Of a DNA stretch of 64,000 nucleotides, positions 38,139 to 48,742 are shown piece by piece. Each line of letters begins with the position of its first letter. The stretch's first letter is position 1. The translations under genes and the position numbers were made by a program. Source of the DNA: Pseudomonas hydrolytica (lineage in GTDB: Bacteria; Pseudomonadota; Gammaproteobacteria; Pseudomonadales; Pseudomonadaceae); the NCBI RefSeq assembly GCF_021495345.1, contig NZ_CP099397.1, positions 930,001-994,000 of the forward strand, read 5' to 3'. The notes beneath the pieces were generated by a model. That model was not told the DNA's origin, ran no database searches, and saw nothing but the letters and a program-made list of their open reading frames with translations.

Positions 38139-38852
38139 TCAGGGCATCTGCACTTCGATGACGCCGTCGGCGCTGACCGTGACCTGGCTGGTGCCGGCCT
38201 CGATTTCCGGGGTCGGTGCCGCCTCCATCATCGCCATGCCCTTGGCGGCATACGCGCGCATCGGCATCGGCGGCTGGAAGCCACCGGTGTTGAGGTTCAG
38301 GCTGACCAGCTTGTAGCCCTTGCCGCCGAGTGCTTCGGTGGCCAGCTGGGCGCGTGCCTTGAAGGCGTTGACGGCGTCCTTGAGCATGGCGTCCTCGCGG
38401 GTCTTGCGCGTGTCGGTGGCGATGCTGAAGTCCATGCCGGCCATCTTCATCGATTGCAGCAGCTCACCGGTCAGCGCGGACAGGCGGGCGAAGTCGGCGC
38501 TTTCCAGGCGCACTTCGGCGCGCTCGCGCCAGGCGGTGATCTTCTGGCCCTTGTCGTCGTACACCGGATAGCTGTGGCGGCTGCCCAGCTTGACCGAAAC
38601 GCCACGGACCTGGCGCACCTGCTCCAGCGCCTTGTTCAGGGTGTTGGTGATCTCGGCAGCCAGCTTGGCCGGGTCGGCATGCTGCGCCTCGGTATAGAGG
38701 GTGACGTGCATCAGGTCGTGGGCCACTTCCTGGTTGACCTCGGCGCGCAGGGCGATCTGGTTGTAGCGCGCCTCGGCGGCCAGCAGGCCGGTGCTGGCCA
38801 GGCTGGCGGCGGTCAGGGCGAGGGCGGTGGCGATACGGGTCATGGTGCGCAT
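38139..38852 (-). CDS. SIMPL (DUF541) domain periplasmic protein
   Basis: 237 residues with a signal peptide (MRTMTRIATALALTAAS...). The SIMPL/DUF541 domain is recognised from RAEVNQEVAHDLMHVTLYTE, the repeated mixed alpha/beta segments and the ending TSQVTVSADGVIEVQMP. Relatives (E. coli YggE, Brucella BP26) are periplasmic or outer-membrane associated and form channel-like oligomers, with links to oxidative stress. Function here is unknown. The start at 38852 has AAGGAA upstream; the frame to 39113 overlaps the divergent roxS promoter. In PAO1 the same neighbour pair (PA4494-PA4495) is found, as recalled. Confidence 0.9.
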   Translation of the reverse strand: MRTMTRIATALALTAASLASTGLLAAEARYNQIALRAEVNQEVAHDLMHVTLYTEAQHADPAKLAAEITNTLNKALEQVRQVRGVSVKLGSRHSYPVYDDKGQKITAWRERAEVRLESADFARLSALTGELLQSMKMAGMDFSIATDTRKTREDAMLKDAVNAFKARAQLATEALGGKGYKLVSLNLNTGGFQPPMPMRAYAAKGMAMMEAAPTPEIEAGTSQVTVSADGVIEVQMP

Positions 38853-39051
38853 GGTGCGGTTCCTTTTTTCGATGGCCTGTTGGCCGTTTCCCGAGGTTAG
38901 ACGTAGGCGAGTGGCGATCCGGGTTAACGCCGATGAAATTTTTTTCAGCCCGCTCGGCAATCCGCCGGCAGCGGGGGCGTGCGGCCGGTTGCCGCAGCGG
39001 CGGAAGGCCGCGCCAGGCTTGGTTATACTCGCCGCAACCAATGGAGTCGCC

Positions 39052-40305
39052 ATGCTCGAGCCCGTGCAGTTGCTATCCGCCAGTCGCCAGAACCTCTGGC
39101 GCCTGACCCTCATCCGTATTCTCGTGCTGGCGGCTCAGGCCGGCTCGGTCGGTCTCGCCTACAAGTCGGGCATGCTACCGCTGCCCTGGTTGCAGTTGTC
39201 GGTCACCCTTGGCATTTCCCTGCTGCTGTGCCTGGGCACGGCTGTGCGCCTGCGTGGCCCCTGGCCGGTGACGGAGTTCGAATACGCCGTGCAACTGGCC
39301 TGCGATCTGATCATTCACAGCGTGCTGCTGTATTACTCGGGCGGCTCGACCAACCCCTTCGTCTCCTATTACCTGGTGCCGCTGACCATCGCCGCGGCGA
39401 CCCTGCCGTGGATGTTCACCATCGTCCTGGCCGGTCTGGCGCTGGCCGGTTACACCCTGCTGCTGGTATGGACCCACCCGCTCGAGCTGCCCGCCGCGCG
39501 CGAGAGCCTGCTGGTCTACGGCATGTGGCTGAGCTTCGCCCTGGCGGCGTCCTTGATCACCTTCTTCGTCGCCAAGATGGCCGAGGAGTTGCGCCGCCAG
39601 GACGAGCTGCGCGCCGAGCGCCGCGAGGAAAGCCTGCGCGACCAGCAACTGCTGGCCGTGGCCACCCAGGCTGCCGGCGCTGCCCACGAGCTGGGCACGC
39701 CGCTGGGCACCATGAGTGTGCTGCTCAAGGAGCTGCGCCAGGAGTACCGCGACACCCCGGCGCTGCAGGACGACCTGGCGCTACTGCAGGAGCAGGTCAA
39801 GCTGTGCAAGTACACTCTGCAGCAACTGGTGCGTGCCGCCGAGAACGACCGGCGTCAGGCGGTGGTGGAGCAATCCTGCGTCGAGTGGCTGGAAACCACC
39901 CTCAACCGCTGGCACCTGATGCGCCCCGAGGCCAGCTACCGCTACCAGTGCCTGGGGCGTGGCACGCCGCCGCGCATCATGCCGCCGGCGGATCTGACCC
40001 AGGCGCTGCTCAACCTGCTCAACAACGCTGCCGACGCCTGCCCGGACAAACTCGACATTCGCCTGGACTGGGACCACCAGTGGCTGCGCCTGAGCATCCG
40101 CGACCACGGCGCCGGCGTGCCGCTGGCCATCGCCGAGCAGCTCGGGCGGCCTTTCTTCACCACCAAGGGCAAGGGCTTCGGTCTTGGTCTGTTCCTCAGC
40201 CAGGCCAGCGTGACCCGTGCCGGCGGCACGGTTAAGTTGTATAACCACGAGGAAGGCGGCACCCTCACCGAATTGAAGTTACCGCGAGCCTACGGCGTGG
40301 CCTGA
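39052..40305 (+). CDS. roxS: RoxS: redox-responsive sensor histidine kinase (RegB/PrrB family)
   Basis: 417 residues. Six transmembrane helices fill about residues 20-185, with GGSTNPFVSYYLVPLTIAA, the quinone/redox-linked family motif. The H-box GAAHELGTPLGTM contains the phosphorylated His212. The HATPase boxes NLLNNAADAC, IRDHGAGVP and KGFGLGLFLSQ follow. RegB-family kinases sense the redox state of the quinone pool, and in Pseudomonas RoxSR controls terminal oxidases such as the cyanide-insensitive oxidase. No redox cysteine of the RegB type was checked in detail. GGAG precedes the ATG; a TATACT -10-like hexamer is at 39024-39029. The regulator gene follows after 15 bases. Confidence 0.94.
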   Translation: MLEPVQLLSASRQNLWRLTLIRILVLAAQAGSVGLAYKSGMLPLPWLQLSVTLGISLLLCLGTAVRLRGPWPVTEFEYAVQLACDLIIHSVLLYYSGGSTNPFVSYYLVPLTIAAATLPWMFTIVLAGLALAGYTLLLVWTHPLELPAARESLLVYGMWLSFALAASLITFFVAKMAEELRRQDELRAERREESLRDQQLLAVATQAAGAAHELGTPLGTMSVLLKELRQEYRDTPALQDDLALLQEQVKLCKYTLQQLVRAAENDRRQAVVEQSCVEWLETTLNRWHLMRPEASYRYQCLGRGTPPRIMPPADLTQALLNLLNNAADACPDKLDIRLDWDHQWLRLSIRDHGAGVPLAIAEQLGRPFFTTKGKGFGLGLFLSQASVTRAGGTVKLYNHEEGGTLTELKLPRAYGVA

Positions 40306-40320
40306 CAAGGAAAACCCAGC

Positions 40321-40881
40321 ATGAGCGAAGAATCCCTGTTCGAAGGTGAAGAGCAGCCCCATCTGCTGCTGGTCGACGACGACCCTACCTTTACCCGTGT
40401 GATGGCGCGGGCCATGAGCCGCCGCGGCCTGCGCGTGTCCACCGCCTCCAGCGCCGACGAGGGCCTGGCGCTGGCCAAGGAAGACCTGCCGGACTACGCC
40501 GTGGTCGACCTGAAGATGGAGGGCGACTCCGGTCTGGTGCTGCTGCCCAAGCTGCTGGAGCTGGACGCCGAGATGCGTGTGGTGATCCTCACCGGCTATT
40601 CCAGCATCGCCACTGCGGTGGAGGCCATCAAGCGCGGCGCGGCCAACTACCTGTGCAAGCCGGCCGATGCCGATGACGTGCTCACCGCGCTGCTTTCCGA
40701 GCATGCCGACCTCGACAGTCTGGTGCCGGAAAACCCCATGTCGGTGGACCGCCTGCAGTGGGAGCACATCCAGCGTGTGCTGGCCGAGCACGAGGGCAAT
40801 ATCTCCGCTACCGCCCGCGCCCTGGGCATGCACCGCCGCACGTTGCAGCGCAAATTGCAGAAGCGCCCGGTTCGTCGCTGA
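40321..40881 (+). CDS. roxR: RoxR: redox response regulator (RegA/PrrA family)
   Basis: 186 residues. Receiver domain with LLVDDDPTF, the phosphorylated Asp63 in VVDLKMEGDSG, and KPAD. A proline-free linker leads to a Fis-type DNA-binding helix-turn-helix at the C-terminus (GNISATARALGMHRRTLQRKL), the hallmark of the RegA/PrrA/RoxR group, whose sequences are highly conserved. It is cotranscribed with roxS and is phosphorylated by it. Known P. aeruginosa RoxR targets include cioAB. A tandem repeat region follows it. Confidence 0.95.
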   Translation: MSEESLFEGEEQPHLLLVDDDPTFTRVMARAMSRRGLRVSTASSADEGLALAKEDLPDYAVVDLKMEGDSGLVLLPKLLELDAEMRVVILTGYSSIATAVEAIKRGAANYLCKPADADDVLTALLSEHADLDSLVPENPMSVDRLQWEHIQRVLAEHEGNISATARALGMHRRTLQRKLQKRPVRR

Positions 40882-40905
40882 GCCTTTGCATACCTAGACC
40901 CGCCG

Positions 40906-41002
40906 CCCGGCCCACCCTACAACTGCGTAGCTTTTGCCAATGGCGAAGCATGCCCCGGCCCACCCTACAACTGCGCGGCTATTGCCCATGGTCGAAGGAT
41001 GC
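40906..41002. repeat. two tandem copies of a 48-base unit
   Basis: Both copies begin CCCGGCCCACCCTACAACTG (40906 and 40954) and continue with related sequence through TGCC-A/C-ATGG to ATGC. They fill most of the 165-base gap between roxR and the AEC transporter gene; no gene is seen there. Confidence 0.85.
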
Positions 41003-41046
41003 TTAGCCAGCTAACATAGGTCGTCAGACAACCTGCTGGTGTCGCC

Positions 41047-41988
41047 ATGTTCGCCGTCGCTGCACAAACCCTCGCCATCACCGCGCCCGTGTTCGCCATG
41101 CTGTTTCTCGGCGTGGCGCTCAAGCGCCTGCACTGGATCGATCGCGCCTTTATCGACACCGCCTCGAGCCTGGTGTTTCGCGGCACCATGCCGACCCTGC
41201 TGTTTCTCGGCATCGTGCGCGCCGATCTGAGCGCGGCATTGCAACCGGCGCTGCTGCTGTTCTTCGTCGCCGCCACCCTGGTCTGCTTCCTGCTGGCCTG
41301 GGGCTGGGCGATCTGGCGCATTGCCCATGCCGAGCGCGGCATCTACACCCAGGGCGCCTTTCGCGGCAACAACGGCATCATCGGTCTGGCCCTGGCCACC
41401 AGCCTTTACGGCGACTACGGCCTGTCCCTGGGCGCGGTGCTCGGTGGCGTGGTGATCCTCTGCTACAACGTGCTCTCGGCCATCGTCCTGGCCATCTACA
41501 GCCCAGGAGCCAGGACCGGGCCGCTGGCCATCGCCAGGAGCATTCTGATCAACCCGCTGATCATCGGTGTGCTGCTGGCCATTCCCTTCGCCTACTGGCA
41601 GATCGCGCTGCCGGCGTGGCTAATGACCTCGGCCGAATACTTCGCGCAGATGACCCTGCCGTTGGCACTGATCTGCATCGGTGGCACCCTCAGCCTGGCT
41701 TCCCTGCGGCAGAGCAGCGGCATTGCGCTGAGCGCCAGCCTGATGAAGATGGTCTGGTTGCCGTTGCTAGCCACCTACGGCGCCTGGATGTACGGCTTCC
41801 GTGAGGCGGACCTGGCGATCCTCTTTCTCTACTTCGCCAGCCCCACGGCGGCCGCCAGTTTCGTCATGGCCCGCGCGGTGGGCGCCAACCATGAACTAGC
41901 GGCGGCGATCATCGTCATCACCACGCTGGCGGCGGTGATCACCACCAACGTCGGGCTGCTGATACTGCAGTGGGGCGGCTGGATCTAA
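41047..41988 (+). CDS. AEC-family transporter (auxin efflux carrier/malonate permease type)
   Basis: 313 residues with about 10 transmembrane helices in two inverted halves. The family pattern appears in FAMLFLGVALKRLHWID, FRGNNGIIGLALATSLYG and the second-half segment MTLPLALICIGGTLSLASLR. Bacterial members export or import small organic acids, but substrates are mostly unknown. It has no linked catabolic operon; the downstream gene is convergent. In PAO1 this position is, as recalled, occupied by the mag operon instead. Confidence 0.9.
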   Translation: MFAVAAQTLAITAPVFAMLFLGVALKRLHWIDRAFIDTASSLVFRGTMPTLLFLGIVRADLSAALQPALLLFFVAATLVCFLLAWGWAIWRIAHAERGIYTQGAFRGNNGIIGLALATSLYGDYGLSLGAVLGGVVILCYNVLSAIVLAIYSPGARTGPLAIARSILINPLIIGVLLAIPFAYWQIALPAWLMTSAEYFAQMTLPLALICIGGTLSLASLRQSSGIALSASLMKMVWLPLLATYGAWMYGFREADLAILFLYFASPTAAASFVMARAVGANHELAAAIIVITTLAAVITTNVGLLILQWGGWI

Positions 41989-42033
41989 GGGCGGGCGGCA
42001 GGGTGCACCATGCGCCCGATGGCGGTGATGGCT

Positions 42034-42050
42034 GGTGCGCACGGCGCACC
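42034..42050. repeat. GGTGCGC-N3-GCGCACC dispersed palindrome
   Basis: The arms GGTGCGC (42034-42040) and GCGCACC (42044-42050) flank ACG, followed by CTACG, between convergent genes. A diverged partner (GGTGCACCATGCGCCC) is at about 42002. Confidence 0.8.
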
Positions 42051-42060
42051 CTACGAAGTC

Positions 42061-42444
42061 CTAGGAAACGTTGCGCTGGTATTCCTCGATCACTTCCTGC
42101 GCCGCGCGGAAGGCATCGATGCTGGCCGGTACGCCGGCGTAGACCGCGCAGTGCAGCAGGGTCTCGCGGATTTCCTCGACGGTGCAGCCGTTGTTCAGTG
42201 CGCCGCGCACGTGGCCCTTGAGTTCCTGCGGGCATTTCAGCGCGGTCAGCGCTGCCAGGGTGATCAGGCTGCGGGTCGCGCGCGGCAGGCCGCTGCGGGT
42301 CCACACGCCGCCCCAGGCGTGTTCGTTGACGAAGTCCTGCAGCGGCTGGGTGAACTCGGTGGCATTGCCCAGGGCACGGTCGACGAAGGCGTCGCCCATC
42401 ACCTCGCGGCGCACCTGCACGCCGCGGTCATGGTTGTCGGTCAT
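42061..42444 (-). CDS. carboxymuconolactone decarboxylase-family protein (PcaC-like)
   Basis: 127 residues, single CMD domain. It starts DNHDRGVQVRREVMGDAFVDRAL and has PRATRSLITLAALTAL, LKGHVRGALNNGCTVEEIRE and HCAVYAGVPASIDAF, the sequence order of 4-carboxymuconolactone decarboxylase (PcaC, beta-ketoadipate pathway). No other pca genes are nearby, so it may be a stand-alone relative rather than a pathway enzyme. The ATG at 42444 is chosen because the frame to 42777 overlaps the antiporter gene, whose stop is 2 bases away; the two are probably cotranscribed. Confidence 0.87.
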   Translation of the reverse strand: MTDNHDRGVQVRREVMGDAFVDRALGNATEFTQPLQDFVNEHAWGGVWTRSGLPRATRSLITLAALTALKCPQELKGHVRGALNNGCTVEEIRETLLHCAVYAGVPASIDAFRAAQEVIEEYQRNVS

Positions 42445-42446
42445 GC

Positions 42447-43541
42447 TCAGATGCCCCCCTTGCGATGGTTGTGCCAGGAGCGCCCGGCGACGATCACCAG
42501 GGTGACGGCGGTCAGCGGCAGCACGTAACCGAGCATGGCGTCGCCGAAGGTCTGGGCGAACGGGCGACCGGTGCTGAACAGCACCAGATACAGGGTGTAG
42601 GCCACGTAATAGGCGAGGAACAGGGCGCCTTCCCAGCGGTTGATGCGAAAGCCGGTGAAGAAGATCGGCAGACAGGCGACGGCAACCGCGATCATCACCG
42701 GGAAGTCGAAGGCCAGGGCATTGGGCGATACCGAAATGGCAGCAGGCGATACCAGCGAGGCCAGGCCCAGCACGCACAGCAGGTTGAAGATGTTGCTGCC
42801 GACGATGTTGCCCACGGCGATGTCGCGCTCGCCCTTGAAGGCAGCGATGATCGAGGTGGCCAGCTCCGGCAGCGAGGTGCCGATGGCGATCACCGTCAGG
42901 CCGATCACCAGTTCCGACAGGCCGAGGGCACGGGCCAGTTGCACGGCGCCTTCGACCAGCAGGTTGGAGCCGCCGACCAGCAGCGCCAGGCCGGCGACGA
43001 TCAGACCGAGGTTGATGACCCAGGCATAGGGCTTGGCCGGTTCATCGAGGCCGAATTCCTTGGCGAACTCGTCATCGTCGCTCTTGTTTTCCTTGCGTGC
43101 GCTGTAGATCAGAAAACCGGTGTAGGTCAGCACGCCGCCGAACAGCAGGGCGCCGTCGAGGCGGCTCAGCGCGCCGTCCCAGGCCAGGGCATAGACCACC
43201 AGGCTGGCGCCGATCATGATCGGCACGTCGAGGCGGATCAGCTGGCGCGAGACGATCAGCGGCGCCACCAGGGCGGTCATGCCGAGAATCAGCAACACGT
43301 TGGCGATGTTGCTGCCGATCACGTTGCCGATGGCCAGATCGCCACTGCCGTTGAAGGCCGATTGCACGCTGACCGCGGTTTCCGGGGCGCTGGTGCCGAA
43401 GGCCACCACGGTCAGGCCGATCACCAGGGGCGGAATGCCGAACTGCGCAGCCAGCTTGGCGGCGCCGCGCACCAGCACTTCGGCACCGGCAACCAGCAGC
43501 ACCAGGCCGGCGATCAGGTAGACGTAGGTCATCATTGTCAT
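42447..43541 (-). CDS. calcium/sodium antiporter (CaCA family, YrbG-like)
   Basis: 364 residues with about 10 transmembrane helices. The two inverted Na/Ca exchanger repeats carry alpha motifs GTSAPETAVS...GSNIANVLLILG and GTSLPELATS...GSNIFNLLCVLG, which line the ion sites. An acidic cytoplasmic loop (NKSDDDEFAKEFG, about residues 150-165) separates the halves. It exchanges Ca(2+) for Na(+) or H(+) at the inner membrane. Alternative starts within the first three codons (MTMMTY) are possible. It precedes the PcaC-like gene by 2 bases. Confidence 0.93.
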   Translation of the reverse strand: MTMMTYVYLIAGLVLLVAGAEVLVRGAAKLAAQFGIPPLVIGLTVVAFGTSAPETAVSVQSAFNGSGDLAIGNVIGSNIANVLLILGMTALVAPLIVSRQLIRLDVPIMIGASLVVYALAWDGALSRLDGALLFGGVLTYTGFLIYSARKENKSDDDEFAKEFGLDEPAKPYAWVINLGLIVAGLALLVGGSNLLVEGAVQLARALGLSELVIGLTVIAIGTSLPELATSIIAAFKGERDIAVGNIVGSNIFNLLCVLGLASLVSPAAISVSPNALAFDFPVMIAVAVACLPIFFTGFRINRWEGALFLAYYVAYTLYLVLFSTGRPFAQTFGDAMLGYVLPLTAVTLVIVAGRSWHNHRKGGI

Positions 43542-43632
43542 TGCAGGAAAGCTCCGAAAAAAGTGCGGCTAGTGTAGCGATGGCGTATCGCCGCGCCAGT
43601 GGGTGCTGGCAGCGATTTGTTACCGACCCTGT

Positions 43633-44070
43633 TCAGTCCAGCGCTTCGACTCGCACCGGCACCACGCCGGCACGCAGCATGTCCAGCTGCTGCGCCGCGC
43701 GTCGCGACACGTCGATGATGCGCCCGCGCACGAAGGGACCGCGGTCGTTGATACGGACCACCACGGTGCGGCCGTTGTTCAGGTTGGTGACCTTGACCCG
43801 GCTGCCGAACGGCAGGCTGCGGTGTGCGGCGGTCAGCGCCTGCTGATCGAAGCGTTCACCGCTGGCGGTCTTGCGCCCGTGGTGGCGGTCGCCGTAGTAG
43901 GAGGCCTTGCCGGTCTCGCTGCTGCCTGAGCCGCCGCCGAAGGTGGAGCAGCCGACCAGCAGGGCGAGCGCGCCGAGTAATGCGCAGGTGCGCAGCCCGG
44001 ATGTAATCCGGGGCAATGAAGGTTCCCGGATTGCATCCGGGCTACGGATCGTCATCTGTTCTTTCCCCAT
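43633..44070 (-). CDS. RlpA-like septal-ring lytic transglycosylase lipoprotein
   Basis: 145 residues. The double-psi beta-barrel (RlpA) domain is clear: [42 protein letters not shown] and [19 protein letters not shown] lipobox LLVGC gives the lipidated Cys at about residue 41. RlpA proteins cleave naked glycan strands at the septum; this one lacks the SPOR domain of classical RlpA, so it is a short relative (PA4485 position as recalled). The residues before the lipobox are encoded by two REP-like elements, making the true start uncertain; ATG at 44070 or 44055 or an internal TTG are candidates. Confidence 0.85.
   Translation of the reverse strand: MGKEQMTIRSPDAIREPSLPRITSGLRTCALLGALALLVGCSTFGGGSGSSETGKASYYGDRHHGRKTASGERFDQQALTAAHRSLPFGSRVKVTNLNNGRTVVVRINDRGPFVRGRIIDVSRRAAQQLDMLRAGVVPVRVEALD
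43996..44047. repeat. inverted pair of REP-like elements within the rlpA-like 5-prime end
   Basis: CCCGGAT-GTA-ATCCGGG (43996-44012) and CCCGGAT-TGC-ATCCGGG (44025-44041, extended by CTACGG) are two members of the same family as 17165-17193. They lie inside the annotated reading frame. Confidence 0.85.
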
Positions 44071-44072
44071 GA

Positions 44073-44099
44073 AAAAACGCCGGGGGAACCGGCGTTTTT
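44073..44099. terminator. bidirectional rho-independent terminator after gatB
   Basis: The arms AAAAACGCCGG (44073-44083) and CCGGCGTTTTT (44089-44099) form a perfect 11-bp stem with A and T tracts on both sides. It follows gatB by 24 bases and ends the gatCAB operon. Confidence 0.85.
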
Positions 44100-44123
44100 C
44101 AGTATCAAGCGAAACGGCCTGGC

Positions 44124-45569
44124 TCAGCCTTCGAGCTTCTTCTTCAGCAGTTCGTTCACTTGCCCCGGGTTGGCCTTGCCCTTGGAGGCTTTCATGGCCT
44201 GGCCGACGAAGAAGCCGAACATCTTGCCGCGCTTGGCTTCGTCGCTGGCGCGGTACTGCTCGACCTGCTCGGCGTTGGCGGCCAGCACCTCGTCGAGCAT
44301 CGCCTCGATGGCGCCGCTGTCGGTAACCTGCTTGAGGCCCTTGCTCTCGATGATCGCATCGGCGCTGCCTTCACCGGCGGCCATGGCCTCGAACACCATC
44401 TTGGCGATCTTGCCGCTGATGGTGTTGTCCTTGATGCGCAGGATCATGCCGCCCAGGTGCTCGGCGGAAACCGGCGACTGCTCGATCTCCAGGCCTTCCT
44501 TGTTGAGCAGGCTGGACAGCTCGCCCATCACCCAGTTGGCCGCCAGCTTGGCATCGCCGCAGACCTTGGTCACTTCTTCGAAGTACTCGGCCATCTCGCG
44601 GCTGGCCGAGAGCACGCTGGCGTCGTAGGTGGACAGACCGTACTGACTCTGGAAACGCTCGCGCTTCTGCGTCGGCAGTTCCGGCAGCTGGCTGCGCACC
44701 TCGTCGAGGAAGCTCTGCTCGATCACCACCGGCAGCAGGTCGGGGCAGGGGAAGTAACGGTAGTCGTTGGCTTCTTCCTTGCCGCGCATGGAGCGGGTCT
44801 CGTCCTTGTTCGGGTCGTACAGGCGGGTTTCCTGGATGACCTTGCCGCCGTCCTCGATCAGCTCGATCTGGCGCTGGATCTCGTGGTTGATCGCCTTCTC
44901 GATAAAGCGGAAGGAGTTGACGTTCTTGATCTCGGCGCGGGTGCCGAAGGCTTCCTGGCCTTTCGGGCGCACGGAAACGTTGCAGTCGCAGCGCAGCGAG
45001 CCTTCGGCCATGTTGCCGTCGCAGATGCCCAGGTAGCGCACCAGGGCGTGGATGGCCTTGACGTAGGCCACCGCCTCCTTGGCGCTGCGGATATCCGGCT
45101 CGGAGACGATCTCCAGCAGCGGCGTACCGGCGCGGTTCAGGTCGATGCCGCTCATGCCGTGGAAGTCTTCGTGCAGGCTCTTACCGGCATCCTCTTCCAA
45201 GTGCGCGCGGGTGATGCCGATGCGCTTGACGGTGCCGTCTTCCAGGGTGATGTCCAGATGGCCCTTGCCGACGATGGGGTGATCCATCTGGCTGGTCTGG
45301 TAGCCCTTGGGCAGGTCCGGATAGAAGTAGTTCTTACGGGCGAAGACGTTCTGCGGCGCGATATGTGCGTCGATCGCCAGGCCGAATTTCACCGCCATGC
45401 GTACCGCCTCGGCGTTGAGCACCGGCAGGGTGCCGGGCATGCCGAGGTCGATCAGGCTGGCCTGGGTGTTGGGCTCGGCGCCGAAGCTGGTGGCGCTGGC
45501 CGAGAAGATCTTCGATTGCGTGCTGAGCTGAGCGTGGATCTCGAGCCCGATTACGGTTTCCCATTGCAT
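44124..45569 (-). CDS. gatB: aspartyl/glutamyl-tRNA amidotransferase subunit B
   Basis: 481 residues, normal length. GatB binds Glu-tRNA(Gln) or Asp-tRNA(Asn) and phosphorylates the acyl group before amidation with ammonia delivered by GatA. Signatures include [15 protein letters not shown] at the start, [39 protein letters not shown] (metal site), and a C-terminal YqeY-like tRNA-binding tail (about residues 330-481). It is the last gene of gatCAB, 11 bases after gatA, and is closed by a strong terminator. Confidence 0.97.
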   Translation of the reverse strand: MQWETVIGLEIHAQLSTQSKIFSASATSFGAEPNTQASLIDLGMPGTLPVLNAEAVRMAVKFGLAIDAHIAPQNVFARKNYFYPDLPKGYQTSQMDHPIVGKGHLDITLEDGTVKRIGITRAHLEEDAGKSLHEDFHGMSGIDLNRAGTPLLEIVSEPDIRSAKEAVAYVKAIHALVRYLGICDGNMAEGSLRCDCNVSVRPKGQEAFGTRAEIKNVNSFRFIEKAINHEIQRQIELIEDGGKVIQETRLYDPNKDETRSMRGKEEANDYRYFPCPDLLPVVIEQSFLDEVRSQLPELPTQKRERFQSQYGLSTYDASVLSASREMAEYFEEVTKVCGDAKLAANWVMGELSSLLNKEGLEIEQSPVSAEHLGGMILRIKDNTISGKIAKMVFEAMAAGEGSADAIIESKGLKQVTDSGAIEAMLDEVLAANAEQVEQYRASDEAKRGKMFGFFVGQAMKASKGKANPGQVNELLKKKLEG

Positions 45570-45580
45570 CTGTCTATTCC

Positions 45581-47032
45581 TCAGAAACCAGTCGGTGCTT
45601 GTTTGTGCCAGTCGCTGACCTGTTGGTACTGGTGCGCGACATTGAGCAGACGACCTTCCTGGAAGTAGTTGCCGAGCAGCTGCACGCCCACCGGCAGACC
45701 ATCGACGAAGCCGGCCGGCATTGACAGACCGGGGATGCCGGCCAGGTTGGCGGTGATGGTGTAGATGTCTTCCAGGTAGGCGGACACCGGGTCGGCGTTC
45801 TTCTCGCCCAGCTTCCAGGCCAGGTTGGGCGTGGTCGGGCCGAGGATCACGTCGACATCCTTGAAGGCGGCGACGAAGTCGTTCTTGATCAGGCGGCGGA
45901 TCTGCTGCGCCTTGATGTAGTAGGCGTCGTAATAGCCGGCCGACAGCGCGTAGGTGCCGACCATGATGCGCCGTTTGACCTCGGCACCGAAGCCTTCGCC
46001 GCGCGAACGCTTGTACAGGTCTTCGAGGTTCACCGGGTTTTCGCAGCGATAGCCGAAGCGCACGCCATCGAAGCGCGACAGGTTGGAGCTGGCTTCTGCC
46101 GGGGCGATCACGTAGTAGGCGGGAATCGCATGCTGCATGTTCGGCAGGCTGATGTCCTTGACGGTGGCGCCGAGCTTTTTCAGCTCCTCGACCACAGCCA
46201 TCACCTTCTCGCCGATACGCGCGTCGAGGCCGGCGCCGAAGTATTCCTTGGGCAGGCCGATGCGCAGGCCGGCCAGCGGCTGGGCCAGCGCAGCCAGGTA
46301 GTCATCCACCGGCTGATCGACGCTGGTGGAGTCCTTGGCATCGAAGCCGGCCATGGCGCCGAGCAGCAGGGCGCAGTCCTCAGCGGTGCGGGCCAGCGGG
46401 CCGCCCTGGTCGAGGCTGGAGGCGTAGGCGATCATGCCCCAGCGCGAAACGCGGCCGTAGGTGGGCTTGATGCCGGTGAGGTTGGTCAGCGCCGCCGGCT
46501 GACGGATCGAGCCGCCGGTGTCGGTGCCGGTGGCGGCCGGCAGCAGGCGTGCGGCCACGGCAGCAGCCGAGCCGCCCGAAGAGCCGCCGGGTACGCGGCT
46601 GGTGTCCCAGGGGTTCTTCACCGCGCCGTAGTGGCTGGATTCGTTGGCCGAGCCCATGGCGAACTCGTCCATGTTCAGCTTGCCGAGGGTGACGGTGCCG
46701 GCGGCCTTGAGCTTCTCCACCACGGTGGCGTCGTAGGGCGCCTTGAAGCCGGTGAGGATCTTCGAGCCGCAGGAGGTCAGCACGCCGTTGGTGCAGAACA
46801 GGTCCTTGTGGGCGATCGGGGCGCCGAGCAGCGGGCTGTTTTCGCCGGCCGCGCGACGGGCGTCGGCGGCCTTGGCCTGTTCGATGGCCAGATCTTCGGT
46901 GACGGTGATGAAACTGTTGAGCTGCGGGTCGAGCTGCGCGATGCGCGCCAGCAGGGCGCGGCTCAGCTCTTCGGCGGAGAACTGCTTGGCCTCGAGGCCC
47001 TTGGCGATCTCGGCGAGGGTCATTTGATGCAT
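45581..47032 (-). CDS. gatA: aspartyl/glutamyl-tRNA amidotransferase subunit A
   Basis: 483 residues. Amidase-signature enzyme that releases ammonia from glutamine or asparagine for GatB. The catalytic Lys-Ser-Ser triad is in [12 protein letters not shown] (Lys) and [18 protein letters not shown] with [13 protein letters not shown] (the two Ser). Full length. A second ATG three codons in (MTLAEIAKG) is nearly as good a start. It lies 15 bases after gatC. Confidence 0.97.
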   Translation of the reverse strand: MHQMTLAEIAKGLEAKQFSAEELSRALLARIAQLDPQLNSFITVTEDLAIEQAKAADARRAAGENSPLLGAPIAHKDLFCTNGVLTSCGSKILTGFKAPYDATVVEKLKAAGTVTLGKLNMDEFAMGSANESSHYGAVKNPWDTSRVPGGSSGGSAAAVAARLLPAATGTDTGGSIRQPAALTNLTGIKPTYGRVSRWGMIAYASSLDQGGPLARTAEDCALLLGAMAGFDAKDSTSVDQPVDDYLAALAQPLAGLRIGLPKEYFGAGLDARIGEKVMAVVEELKKLGATVKDISLPNMQHAIPAYYVIAPAEASSNLSRFDGVRFGYRCENPVNLEDLYKRSRGEGFGAEVKRRIMVGTYALSAGYYDAYYIKAQQIRRLIKNDFVAAFKDVDVILGPTTPNLAWKLGEKNADPVSAYLEDIYTITANLAGIPGLSMPAGFVDGLPVGVQLLGNYFQEGRLLNVAHQYQQVSDWHKQAPTGF

Positions 47033-47047
47033 GTCGAGCCCTTTCCT

Positions 47048-47335
47048 TTATTCGATGACTTTCGGCACGAGGTACAGGCCGCTTTCCACGGCCGGGGCGA
47101 TGGCCTGATAGGCGTCGCGCTGGTTGTGCTCGCTGACCACGTCGGCGCGCAGGCGCTGGGTGGCTTCCAGCGGGTGGGCCAGGGGCTCGATGCCCTGGGT
47201 GTCGACCGCCTGCATCTGGTCGATCAGGCCGAGGATGCTGTTCAGGGTTTCGGTGGTTTGCGGAATATCGCTTTCGTTCAGGCCAAGGCGGGCCAGGTGG
47301 GCGATTTTTTCCACCTCGGAGCGTTCAAGCGCCAT
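47048..47335 (-). CDS. gatC: aspartyl/glutamyl-tRNA amidotransferase subunit C
   Basis: 95 residues. Small subunit that wraps between GatA and GatB and stabilises the complex. The family pattern [14 protein letters not shown] at the start, [16 protein letters not shown] in the middle and a proline-rich link ([17 protein letters not shown]) are present. It is the first gene of gatCAB and is divergent from mreB with 237 bases between; that gap has no further gene that I can see. Confidence 0.96.
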   Translation of the reverse strand: MALERSEVEKIAHLARLGLNESDIPQTTETLNSILGLIDQMQAVDTQGIEPLAHPLEATQRLRADVVSEHNQRDAYQAIAPAVESGLYLVPKVIE

Positions 47336-47560
47336 CGGGGGTTCTCCAGTGGAAGTGTGAAGGGCGCGCGGGTAGCCAGGCTGCAGGGAACGGATGTCGT
47401 GAGCTGGCGGTCAAAGGCCGCGATGTGCGGCTGCAAGGCCCGGAAAAACAGGCAATCTACCATATTGCCGCCTTGCTCAAAATCCCTGCCGTTGTTAGAG
47501 TTTGCCGCACTTTTTACCTGCGCGTTTTCCGCGCCTGGCCTTCACCCACGCGTTGCCTAG

Positions 47561-48610
<1,050 letters not shown>

Positions 48611-48742
48611 GGGTTCCGCTAGTGGCTCGCTGTCGTGCCGCCTCCGGGCGGCACGCGCATATTCGAGCATTGCAGTACACTCGGCCCAACCTTCGCCTGA
48701 CCGGTTTTGCCCTTCGCATGAAATCGCGCGCTTTCCGCCCAT

